NCBI RefSeq assembly: GCF_963678635.1
Contig: NC_087065.1
Coordinates: forward strand, 68,574,956 to 68,638,955
From: Symsagittifera roscoffensis
Taxonomy: Eukaryota > Xenacoelomorpha > Acoela > Convolutidae
Direction of reading: 5' to 3'
Length of the DNA stretch: 64,000 nucleotides
The number at the start of each line of letters is the position of its first letter. Positions within the stretch are counted from its first letter, which is position 1. Under the pieces are notes generated by a model. That model did not search any database and was not told the DNA's origin. It saw only the letters and a list, made by a program, of their open reading frames with translations. This document shows, one piece after another, positions 45,507 through 57,800 of this stretch. The translations under genes and the position numbers were made by a program.

Positions 45507-46425
45507 GGGGCTCATTGCCCCCAAAATTCGATATACGAGAGGTCTTGAGAAAGCTTGAGCGGGCGGGTTTGGAGAACATGTTGCCGGTGTGGGACGATGG
45601 CAGGATGATCGTGGAAGAAGGACACATTGCACTAAAAGACGAGATGAAGTTTGCCACGAGAAGATACCGGGCACCTTACGGACTGGAACAGGTCGGGTGG
45701 AGATGAGACAGGAGGGGAAGGAGCTGGATGCAGCAGGCCCGTTGTATGTGGCTCTGACGGAATACAAAAAACCGGAGCCAACGACACCATCACCCCTGTC
45801 GGTGGGCACCCCTGGAGATAAAAGAAGCGGCCCTGTAGAAGATCGGTTCAGGAGGATCCTTGAGAGAAGAAGAGTCGAATCAGGAGAAGAAAGCATGGAT
45901 GAGACTCTCAGCGAGGCAGGGGAGGATATGGAAGTGGGGAACACGCCCGAACCAAAACCATCAGAGGAGGAATTCACCACTCAAGAGCTGTTGAAAGATC
46001 TGAGCGGAGACACTCCCACACCACCTCTGACCTCATATCCCCGTAAAAATCTAGAGTTGCCACTGATGAGTGAGACTTCCAATATGGGAATGATACTCGT
46101 GAGCGCAGAAGAAAGGGAGAAGAATACCTTCGAGGGAAACAAGACCATGTTCCTAAGGACTCTGGATGTGGACGCTTGGCGAGAATTCTTGAGCGAGTTC
46201 AATCGAGAAGTGAATGGCGAGATCACACTAGATGATTTCAAGGAAGAACTGTGGAACACAGTGGTGAAGTTCGGAGAACCTGTCCTGATGGGGACGGGTC
46301 TGGAGGAAAAAGCTAGAGGAGAACTGCTGAGCAAGATGGTCGAGTTGAGAAAGGCATCACTGAAGACCAAAGAAGACGAATGTAAAGACAGCTCTACTCT
46401 GAAACAAAAACTGTCAATAAAATAA
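45507..46425 (+). pseudogene. ORF3 central unknown segment, copy B (part 2)
   Basis: Counterpart of 9160-8200 in copy A. A frameshift near 45700 joins the 45503 frame to the 45589-46425 frame, which is acidic and ends at a TAA in an AT-rich patch. The Arg codon that is TGA in copy A (8821) is intact here at about 45843, which is evidence that both blocks were one frame. Confidence 0.65.
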
Positions 46426-47812
46426 TTGAAAGTGTAAGGGGGGATAAAGTCAAAACTAGTAACATAATTAAAAGTACTAATATCCTTAAGGCTGGAGCAG
46501 GGGGAGGCAAGAGTTGGAAGGGTTGGATGGAGACAAAGAGGTCGAATCAGTGATGATAACGGCAACGCCCCCAAGTAAAGACGTGAACTCTCGCAAGAGA
46601 AAGAGAGAGGTAGAAGGGTGGGGTAGTCCTTCGGCGGATGCAGTCTCGGAGAAAAACTTGAGGGAGACGGCCCCCATGGTTCTGGCACGATGGAAGACAG
46701 CAGCCTACAAGAGTAGCTGCGAACCAAGGAAACTGCTCGAGGTAGAAAGAGAGATGGAGGTTCCCACCAACTCGACAACGGAAGAAGACTTCAAGCCTCA
46801 GAGGACGAAGATGAAACGAGGTTCGACGAGCAGGCAGACATGGGAAGTGGACGTCGACAAAGAATGGGTCTCAAATGAACACCAGGCCACTGGGAAGCAA
46901 GTAACTAGCGATCCTCTCGAGAAGAATAAAACGAGGAACACCTCCCGACCGTGGTAGGTGGCCCTGGAAACATTGAAGGAATTGGAAGACTGCCTAAAGA
47001 AGCTCGACAGTGGAGTGTCACGCAAACGACGCAACTGGGCTAACCAGCAGAAGGCTGAGATTAACAAATTGGAATTGGGTTGCCATCTGAGGAGAACTTG
47101 GCAGAACTGGTTGAGGGATCATTTTGAAGAAGCGATGAGGACATCCTCATCGGCGTCGCCATTGATGGCAAATCCCTTTGTTAGAACAGCAGGACAATTG
47201 ATGTTCGCGTGGAGCCTGGTGGGAATAGAATTGGAAACGCTGACCTCGCACGACATGTTGAAGTTGGGTGGAAAAAGTCTAGAAGTATATCAGACATTGA
47301 TGCAACACGTTGCTAGGGATAACTCAGGCTTGAGCCTGGCAAGGTGGGGAGACGCTACTTGTTTCTTGAGCTGGATAATGTCGGTGATGACTGACAACAC
47401 CATCCTAGCATGTCAACAAAGAGCAATTGGGAGCAAAGCAATGGAAAGGAGAGTCTCAGCAGTCATCTTGAATGTATACCAGAGTACTGGGATAGAAAAG
47501 GAGGATGGTTCCAGGCAGTCTCTAGAGAGCCACAGGAAGTTAGATGAGATACGGAGATTCTACAATAAGAAGTTCGAGGAGAAACACGACGTGCACCGTA
47601 ACTTGGCCTCGTCAGGAGAGTACTTGAAACCCAAAAAGAAGGGAAAATACCAGTATGTGTTTGGAGTGATGGGGATGGCGTACAACACTTTCCTGGACTC
47701 GGATTCCGGAGGCGCTCACAGAAACTACGAGGTGGCGGAGCTACTAAAGTTCTGGACAGAGAAGATAGTGGAAATAGACACTGTAGAGAGAGAGGACCTA
47801 GCTTGGGTTTGA
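46426..47812 (+). pseudogene. ORF3 unknown segment spanning the empty LINE site, copy B
   Basis: The frame from about 46514 has a basic RKRKR-type cluster near 46590 and reaches TAG at 46955-46957 (a Trp codon in copy A), then goes on in phase to 47812. The sequence around 47350 (GACGCTACTTGTTTCTTGAG) is the unoccupied version of the LINE target of copy A. No domain is recognised. Confidence 0.68.
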
Positions 47813-50580
47813 TTCTCGAGAAGACACCAGAGGTGATAAGTGTGCCGCGCTCAAGTAAAAGAGTCGAACTTAAGATGGGTAACGGGAATGGCATGTTGAT
47901 CACGAATCTGGGAGTGATGTGGAAATTGCTGAGGCCCTCCTGGTATCCACATCCCCATGCGAGCCTGATCGAGGAAGTCAAGGAGCGAGTGAGATTAGCA
48001 CCAGCGGAGGACGAAGATCTGGCGACATTGAGCATAGTGCACAGACTGATCCTGCCTCAGGCGAAGGAGTCAAGTGAAGCGACGAGTAAACTAGGGTCGG
48101 TGAAGAAAATGGAGCCGGGCAGTTGCCTTGACTCGACGTGTGGAAATGGCGAGCACACCTGTGACGGACGGTCATGCGTCAGGATACAGTCCTTCCAAAA
48201 AGAAGATCTAGTCACCTGGTTTGAAGACATCACCGGGAGGGAGAAGAGTGAAATACAGATAGTGGCTGATTGTTACGCGAGTACCACGGTAAACCTAGCA
48301 ACAGCTCTGGGATTCTTCTCGAGAATGTGCAGTCTCCATTCACTGGAGAGGCTAGAGTCAGAACACCACTTGGTGACCGCGTTGAGTGTGGAGTCATGGC
48401 CCGGGGTGTTGCAGGTAACCCAGAAACACATCAAGAGCTGGAAGGTTGGACTTGAAGCGGAAATGGGATTTCCCATGAGCAAAGCCTATGGTCTGCCTCT
48501 AAATGCGAAGTCCTTAGTGGGGTCAGTGATGGCCAACCTATGTGGCAGCCACTATCAATTGCACATGGCGATGGTGGAAGTATCCAGCCAAAGGGTATTG
48601 ATAGACAAGGCCTTCTCAGTGCCCAAGTGCGTAAGACTGGCTCGGATGTCGCATCACTCACACAAGCTGTTGAGGAAAATCCGAGGGACAGTGTCGAAAG
48701 AACAGAGGGACGACTTGAGTGAAATCTGGGGGAAGAACTTTTGGGTTTGGAAGGTGAAAACACAAGTGACCACGAGAGACAAAACGTGATCGGAAAACCT
48801 ATGGGTGGTACTCCAAGCCTGGAAGAGAACGACATGATAGACGAGAAGATGATGGAACTTAAGCCTCTCCTAGAAGCCTCGGGTGAGCGCAATCTTAGGA
48901 GCATTGACCTCACACATGGGGAATGTCCATGCCATTGTCTGGCACAAACAGTGTGGTACCCGGATCACGCGAATCTCTGCCTGATCGGGGATGTGGAAGA
49001 AATCAGGTCGTTAGGACTGCCCGGTCATCAGCAGAAGGTGACCATTTTGGTGGTGAGCACGATGCTGGCTCTACGATGGATGGAAGAAAACGTAACGAAG
49101 ATCACCGGGAGGGAGAAGAGTGAAATACAGATAGTGGCTGATTGTTACGCGAGTACCACGGTAAACCTAGCAACAGCTCTGGGATTCTTCTCGAGAATGT
49201 GCAGTCTCCATTCACTGGAGAGGCTAGAGTCAGAACACCACTTGGTGACCGCGTTGAGTGTGGAGTCATGGCCCGGGGTGTTGCAGGTAACCCAGAAACA
49301 CATCAAGAGCTGGAAGGTTGGACTTGAAGCGGAAATGGGATTTCCCATGAGCAAAGCCTATGGTCTGCCTCTAAATGCGAAGTCCTTAGTGGGGTCAGTG
49401 ATGGCCAACCTATGTGGCAGCCACTATCAATTGCACATGGCGATGGTGGAAGTATCCAGCCAAAGGGTATTGATAGACAAGGCCTTCTCAGTGCCCAAGT
49501 GCGTAAGACTGGCTCGGATGTCGCATCACTCACACAAGCTGTTGAGGAAAATCCGAGGGACAGTGTCGAAAGAACAGAGGGACGACTTGAGTGAAATCTG
49601 GGGGAAGAACTTTTGGGTTTGGAAGGTGAAAACACAAGTGACCACGAGAGACAAAACGTGATCGGAAAACCTATGGGTGGTACTCCAAGCCTGGAAGAGA
49701 ACGACATGATAGACGAGAAGATGATGGAACTTAAGCCTCTCCTAGAAGCCTCGGGTGAGCGCAATCTTAGGAGCATTGACCTCACACATGGGGAATGTCC
49801 ATGCCATTGTCTGGCACAAACAGTGTGGTACCCGGATCACGCGAATCTCTGCCTGATCGGGGATGTGGAAGAAATCAGGTCGTTAGGACTGCCCGGTCAT
49901 CAGCAGAAGGTGACCATTTTGGTGGTGAGCACGATGCTGGCTCTACGATGGATGGAAGAAAACGTAACGAAGTATCGGGAATCGAAGACGCCGACGGCAG
50001 AGTCGATTTACGCGATAGATTACAGCAGGAGACTCGAGTTGTTTGAGACTGCATGCAAGGTATTCGCCATACCAATGGAAGTCAGACACGTATGGAGCCG
50101 CTTGAGGTTCTTTCTTGGTTTCGAGCGACGTTGACGTCCTGGTTATACATGGTAACGAAGGATCATATGAGGAAATATCAGAAGGAATATCGACAGTTCC
50201 AGGCCGAGATGGGACCGGAGGCTTTCAAGAGACCTCTGCTGACCCATCGAAATGCGATCACGACGGGGTGGAAATAAGTTGGTAGAGTGTCCAGAAACAT
50301 AACCAAGGCGAGAGAGTCGATACTAGAGGAAGACTTGGCGAAGAACGTGAGCCTGAGTCTGCACAATTCCTTCTGTTTGAACCGAGAGTCGAGGGTGAAG
50401 AATTTGCCCAATCAAGCGAAGAGATTGCAGGAGCAAAGGGAATGGATGCGGTCCTATGAACAGCTGAAAGCCTGGGAAGAGATAGTGATTAGCTCCGATG
50501 ACGAAGAGGCACTGTTGAAGCAGATCACGGTGTCAAAAACATCTGGGTCTGGTACCTCGAAGGCGAAGAACGCGAGGTGA
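47803..50580 (+). pseudogene. ORF3 C-terminal segment with internal duplication, copy B
   Basis: Counterpart of 3200-1155 in copy A. The frame from 47803 includes the Cys-rich CGNGEHTCDGRSC patch and is then broken by an 872-bp tandem duplication, which is not a multiple of 3. After the second unit the protein goes on as YRESKTPTAESI, with further shifts near 50110 and a stop at 50275-50277, and ends at TGA 50578-50580. The last 60 codons, acidic then basic, are lost from copy A by a nonsense change. Confidence 0.7.
48229..49972. repeat. 872-bp perfect tandem duplication inside ORF3, copy B
   Basis: Units are 48229-49100 and 49101-49972. As far as I can read they are identical. Copy A has a single unit. 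The junction has no inserted bases. It is either a very recent event or an assembly artefact. Confidence 0.92.
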
Positions 50581-51010
50581 GCAGGTGGCTCAACGGGAAA
50601 TTCTAGAGTCTTGAGTCTTGAGAGGGAAAGAATGGGGCTCGAGGGTGAACTTGGATGAAATCTAAGTTCACGAAAAAGAAATTTTAACAAATGAGATATT
50701 GTTATTAATATGTTATATCTATTCTTTAAATCAAAATGCTGCATGACAATTTCCTGATTGAATAGGACAAAAGAAATTTTAAAATACTAGCTTAAAAAGC
50801 GAAAATTCAAAAGTGCAGATGTGTGCAGATTTTGATTGCTATTTAGCGATAGTGTGAAAATTTTACATGGTTGTGAATTTTGGGCCGTAGATAAACTTAA
50901 GTCTGCTGCAAACTTCTGTAAATGACCACTGGCACTGTATCTTGAGTAACACTCGGGTTTCTGGGGATTCACTGACAGACGGCAGCACGCGATGAGGACA
51001 TCGAATTTGA
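50581..51010 (+). other. 3' noncoding segment of copy B
   Basis: AT-rich stretch between the ORF3 stop and the purine tract, matching 735-1154. No gene or RNA is seen. Confidence 0.7.
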
Positions 51011-51022
51011 GTCCGGGGAATA
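51011..51022 (+). promoter_or_regulatory. polypurine-tract-like motif next to 3' LTR, copy B
   Basis: GTCCGGGGAATA directly before TGTGCC at 51023; the likely plus-strand primer of the element. Confidence 0.6.
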
Positions 51023-51897
51023 TGTGCCAGTCGGTCATATCTGGAAGTTTGTTCTTGAGGAACACGAAAATACGTGGTTTTGGAATGAAGTTTTATTTTT
51101 CAAAATTCGAATGGAGCCTGTCATGCTCAGTTTTCTCGCGACAACTGAAAACATCAATTTTAAAAATCAGAACAACCGAATTACAATTGCGGAAAAGTTG
51201 TCAAATATACACAGTGGGAAACTGCTATTCGCAATTTCCATCGTAGAAAACGAGAGTAGAGCTGTCCTATCTGATATAGGAGACCGTACAAATACAAGGG
51301 CAGAGCAAGAATCAACTGGACCAGAGTGAACCTTCAACGGAAAGGCAGACAACTGAAGTCTCCCAATGGTCCAGATCCAAAACTACGTTCTTGAATTAAA
51401 ACTTACTTCCTTTGATTGGAGCTCATTGTCAGACAACTTCTTGAGTTATATTCGATTATATTTATGCTAGAGTCATTAATTAGTGTAATTACTCTGTTTC
51501 TCAAGCGTGCTGCTATGTAAGTACCAAATTTAGTTTTCTCGAGTGCATTTTATGATAAGTATGTTGAGGTAAGGCGAGTTTTGGGTTGATCCATCTGAAA
51601 TGGATCAAAGTTCCACTGTCCAATAAAAAGTAACTTAACGGGTTGTTCCGACCCTGTTTTTAACGGCGTTCGTGTATTTTGGGTACTTTGAGACCTAAGT
51701 ATGGGGACGTTCTTATTTTCTAGAGTGGGGGGGTATTTTGGTAGTAGCCTTTAAGCTGTAACGGGTTCTAGTCTCATGTCGCAAGCGAACCGAATTGGCT
51801 CAGACCGTTTTTGAGGTAGAAAAACACAAAAGATAGTGTCCCTGACTCTTGAGCCAATGGTTATAGGGCCTATTTTTCTTAAGCTTCATCTGTGACC
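51023..51897 (+). repeat. 3' LTR of giant element copy B
   Basis: Direct repeat of 28556-29436 with a few percent of differences. An AATAAA at 51622-51627 is a candidate poly(A) signal. The match to the 5' LTR ends at 51897, where satellite-like sequence starts. No target-site duplication of the 5' flank (ATATA) is visible, so this end may be truncated. Confidence 0.9.
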
Positions 51898-54800
51898 TTG
51901 AAAGTTTTAACCCTTGCAAAATACGGATATAGCTTAAACATGCAATTTTAATACGTTGAAAAAGCTTAACCATGGCGAAATAGTGAAGCCCGCATTTAAA
52001 TATATAATAGACAAGGTTGAAAATTTCATATTTTGTGAAATTTTTTCAAGTTACTTTTTTTCGAAACTTTTGAGAATGCTCAAAAGTTGCCGTATCTCGT
52101 AAACTAAAAAGGTTTGGTAACTCAAATATGGAGGCCAAAATTGCAAAACCTGGGGAAGTTTTGACAGCATCTCAATATTTGGTTGTTAATTTCAAACTTG
52201 GGAAAATAAACATTGAATTTAAACTGGAAAATCGAAAAAAAAATCTTAACCATTGCAAAATACGGATATAGCTTAAACATGCAAAAAAGTACGTTGAAAA
52301 AGCTTAACCATGGCGAGATAGTGAAGCCCGCATATAAATATATAATAGAATATTGAGTTGTTAATTTCAAACTTGGTAAAATAGACATTGATTTTAAACT
52401 GGAAAATCGAAAAAAAAATCTTAACCATTGCAATATACGGATATAGCTTAAACATGCAAAATAATTTGTTGAAAAAGCTTAACCATGGCGAGATAGTGAA
52501 GCTCGCATTTAAATATATAATAGAATATTGAGTTGTTAATTTCAAACTTGGTAAAATAGACATTGATTTTAAACTGGAAAATCGAAAAAAAAATCTTAAC
52601 CATTGCAATATACGGATATAGCTTAAACATGCAAAAATAATACGTTGAAAAAACTAAACCATGGCGAGATAGTGAAGCCCGCATTTAAATACATAATAGA
52701 CAAGGTTGAGAATTTCATATTTTGTGAAATTTTTAAGTTACTTTTTTTCGAAACTTTTGAAAAATCTCGAAAATTGCCGTATCTCGTAAACTAAAAAGAT
52801 TTGGTAACTCAAATATGGAGGCCAAAATCGCAAAACCTGGGGAAGTTTTGACAGCATCTCAATATTTGATTGTCAGTTTCAAACTTGGGAAAATAAACAT
52901 TGAATTTAAACTGGAAAATCGAAAAAAAAATCTCAACCATCGCAAAATACGGATATAGCTTAAACATGCAAAAATAATACGTTGGAAAAGCTTAACCATG
53001 ACGAGATAGTAAAGCCCGCATTTAAATATATAATAGAATATTGGGTTTTTAATTTCAAAATTGGGAAAATAAATATTGATTTTAAACTGGAAAATCGAAA
53101 AAAAAATCTTAACCATTGCAATATACGGATACAGCTTAAACATGCAAAAATAATACGTTGAAAAAACTTAACCATGACGAGATAGTGAAGCCCGCATTTA
53201 AATACATAATAGACAAGGTTGAGAATTTCATATTTTGTGAAATTTTTAAGTTACTTTTTTTTCGAAACTTTTGAAAAATCTCGAAAATTGCCGTATCTCG
53301 TAAACTAAAAAGATTTGGTAACTCAAATATGGAGGCCAAAATTGCAAAAACTGGGGAAGTTTTGACAGCATCTCAATATTTGGTTGTTAATTTCAAACTT
53401 GGGAAAATAAACATTGAATTTAAACTGGAAAATCGAAAAAAAAATCTTAACCATTGCAAAATACGGATATAGCTTAAACATGCAAAAATAATACGTTGAA
53501 AAAGCTTAACCATGGCGAGATAGTGAAGCCCGCATTTAAATATATAATAGAATATTGGGTTTTTAATTTCAAACTTGGGAAAATAAATATTGATTTTAAA
53601 CTGGAAAATCGAAAAAAAAATCTTAACCATTCCAATATACGGATATAGCTTAAACATGCAAAAATAATACGTTGAAAAAACTTAACCATGGCGAGATAGT
53701 GAAGCCCGCATTTAATTACATAATAGACAAGGTTGAGAATTTCATATTTTGTGAAATTTTTAAGTTACTTTTTTTCGAAACTTTTGAAAAATCTCGAAAA
53801 TTGCCGTATCTCGTAAACTAAAAAGATTTGGTAACTCAAATATGGAGGCCAAAATTGCAAAACCTGGGGAAGTTTTGACAGCATCTCAATATTTGGTTGT
53901 TAATTTCAAACTTGGGAAAATTAACATTGAATTTAAACTGGAAAATTAAAAAAAAAATCTTAACCATTGCAAAATACGGATATAGCTTAAACATGCAAAA
54001 ATAATACGTTGAAAAAGCTTAACCATGGCGAGATAGTGAAGCCCGCATATAAATATATAATAGAATACTGAGTTGTTAATTTCAAACTTGGTAAAATAGA
54101 CATTGATTTTAAACTGGAAAATCGAAAAAAAAATCTTAACCATTGCAATATACGGATATAGCTTAAACATGCAAAAATAATACGTTGAAAAAGCTTAACC
54201 ATGGCGAGATAGTGAAGCCCGCATTTAAATATATAATAGAATATTGGGTTTTTAATTTCAAACTTGGGAAAATAAATATTGATTTTAAACTGGAAAATAG
54301 AAAAAAATATCTTAACCATTGCAATATACGGATATAGCTTAAACATGCAAAAATAATACGTTGAAAAAACTTAACCATGGCGAGATAGTGAAGCCCGCAT
54401 TTAAATAGATAATAGACAAGGTTGAGAATTTCAAATTTTGTGAAATTTTTAAGTTACTTTTTTTCGAAACTTTTGAAAAATCTCGAAAATTGCCGTATCT
54501 CGTAAACTAAAAAGATTTGGTAACTCAAATATTTAGGCCAAAATCGCAAAACCTGGGGAAGTTTTGACAGCATCTCAATATTTGATTGTCAGTTTCAAAT
54601 TTGGGAAAATAAACATTGAATTTAAACTGGAAAATCGAAAAAAAAATCTCAACCATCGCAAAATACGGATATAGCTTAAACTTGCAAAAATAATACGTTG
54701 GAAAAGCTTAACCATGGCGAGATAGTAAAGCCCTCATTTAAATATTAAATAGAATATTGGGTTGTTAATTTCAAACTTGGGAAAATAAACATTGATTTTA

Positions 54801-57800
54801 AACTGGAAAATTGAAAAAAAAATCTTAACAATTGCAAAATACGGATATAGCTTAAACATGCAAAAAAAAATACGTTGAAAAAGCTTAACCATGGCGAGAT
54901 AGTGAAGCCCGCATTTAAATATATAATAGACAAGGTTGAGAGTTTCATATTTTGTGAAATTTTTTCAAGTTACTTTTTTTCGAAACTTTTGAAAAATCTC
55001 GAAAATTGCCGTATCTCGTAAACTAAAAAGATTTGGTAACTCAAATATGGAGGCCAAAATTGCAAAACCTGGGGAAGTTTCGACAGCATCTCAATATTTG
55101 GTTGTTAATTTCAAACTTGGGAAAATAAACATTGAATTTAAACTGGAAAGTCGAAAAAAAATCTTAACCATTGCAATATACGGATATAGCTTAAACATGC
55201 AAAAATAATACGTTGAAAAAGCTTAACCATGGCGAGAAAGTGAAGCCCGCATTTAAATATTTAATAGAATATTGGGTTGTTAATTTCAAAATTGGGAAAA
55301 TATACATTGATTTTAAACTGGAAAATCGAAAAAAAAATCTTAACCATTGCTATATACGGATAAAGCTTAAACATGCAAAAATAATACGTTGAAAAAACGT
55401 AACCATGGCGAGATAGTGAAGACCGCATTTAAATATTTAATAGAATATTGGGTTGTTAATTTCAAAATTGGGAAAGTATACATTGATTTTAAACTGGAAA
55501 ATCGAAAAAAAATCTTAACCTTTCCAATATACGGATGTAGCTTAAGCATGCAAAAATATTACGTTGAAAAAATTTAACCATGGCGAGATAGTGAAGCCCG
55601 CATTTAAATATTTAATAGACAAGGTTGAGAATTTTATATTTTGTGAAATTTTTTCAAGTTAATTTTTTTCGAAAATTTTGAGAATGCTCAAAAATTGCAG
55701 TATCTCGTAAACTAAAATGATTTGGTAACTCAAATATGGAGGCCAAAATCGCAAAATCTGGGGAAGTTTTGACAGCATCTCAATATTTGGTTGTTAATTT
55801 CAAACTTGGGAAAATTAATATTGATTTTAAACTGGAAAATCGAAAAAAAAAAATCTTAACCATTGCAATATACGGATATAGCTTAAACATGCAAAAATAA
55901 TACGTTGAAAAAACTTAACCATGGCGAGATAGTGAAGCCCGCATTTAAATACATAATAGACAAGGTTGAGAAGTTCATATTTCGTGAAATATTTTCAAGT
56001 TACTTTTTCTCGAAATTTTTGAAAAATCTCAAAATTTGCCGTATCTCGTAAACTAAGAAGATTTGGTAACTCAAATATGGAGGCCAAAATTGCAACACCT
56101 GGGGAAGTTTTGACAGCATCTCAATATTTGAATGTTAATTTCAAACTTGGGAAAATAAACATTGAATTTTAACTGGAAAATCAAAAAAAAATCTTAACCA
56201 TTGCAATATACGGATATAGCTTGAACATGCAAAAATAAGACGTTGAAAAAGCTTAACCATGGCGAGATAGTGAAGACCGCATTTAAATATTTAATAGAAT
56301 ATTGGGTTGTTACTTTCAAAATTGGGAAAATATACATTGATTTTAAACTGGAAAATCGAAAAAAATCTTAACCATTGCTATATACGGATATAGCTTGAAC
56401 ATGCAAAAATAATACGTTGAAAAAACTTAACCATGGCGAGATAGTGAAGCCCGCATTTAAATATAAAATAAAATAGACAAGGTTGTGAAGTTCATATTTC
56501 GTGAAATTTTTTCAAGTTACTTTTTTTCGAATCTTTTGAAAAATCTCAAAAATTGCCGTATCTCGTAAACTAAGAAGATTTGGTAACTCAAATATGGAGG
56601 CCAAAATTGCAAAATCTGGGGAAGTTTTGACAGCATCTCAATATTTGGTTGTTAATTTCAAACTTGGGAAAATTAATATTGATTTTAAACTGGAAAATCG
56701 AAAAAAAAAATCTTAACCATTGCAATATACGGATATAGCTTAAACATGCAAAAATAATACGTTGAAAAAACTTAACCATGGCGAGATAGTGAAGCCCGCA
56801 TTTAAATACATAATAGACAAGGTTGAGAAGTTCATATTTCGTGAAATATTTTCAAGTTACTTTTTTTCGAAATTTTTGAAAAATCTGAAAATTTGCCGTA
56901 TCTCGTAAACTAAGAAGATTTGGTAACTCAAATATGGAGGCCAAAATCGCAACACCTGGGGAAGTTTTGACAGCATCTCAATATTTGAATGTTAATTTCA
57001 AACTTGGGAAAATAAACATTGAATTTTAACTGGAAAATCAAAAAAAAATCTTAACCATTGCAATATACGGATATAGCTTGAACATGCAAAAATAAGACGT
57101 TGAAAAAGCTTAACCATGGCGAGATAGTGAAGACCGCTTTTAAATATTTAATAGAATATTGGGTTGTTACTTTCAAAATTGGGAAAATATACATTGATTT
57201 TAAACTGGAAAATCGAAAAAAAATCTTAACCATTGCTATATACGGATATAGCTTGAACATGCAAAAATAATACGTTGAAAAAACTTAACCATGGCGAGAT
57301 AGTGAAGCCCGCATTTAAATATAAAATAAAATAGACAAGGTTGTGAAGTTCATATTTCGTGAAATTTTTTCAAGTTACTTTTTTTCGAATCTTTTGAAAA
57401 ATCTCAAAAATTGCCGTATCTCGTAAACTAAGAAGATTTGGTAACTCAAATATGGAGGCCAAAATCGCAAAACCTGGGGAAGTTTTGACAGCATCTCAAT
57501 ATTTGGTTGTTAATTTCAAACTTGGAAAAATTAATATTGATTTTAAACTGGAGAATCGAAAAAAAAATCTTAACCATTGCAATATACGGATATAGCTTAA
57601 ACATGCAAAAATAATACGTTGAAAAAACTTAACCATGGCGAGATGGTGAAGCCCGCATTTAAATACATAATAGACAAGGTTGAGAATTTCATAATTTATG
57701 AAATTTTTTCAAGTTACTTTTTTTCGAAACTTTTGAAAAATTTCGAAAATTGCCGTATCTCGTAAACTAAAAAGATTTGTTAACTCAAATATGGAGGCCA

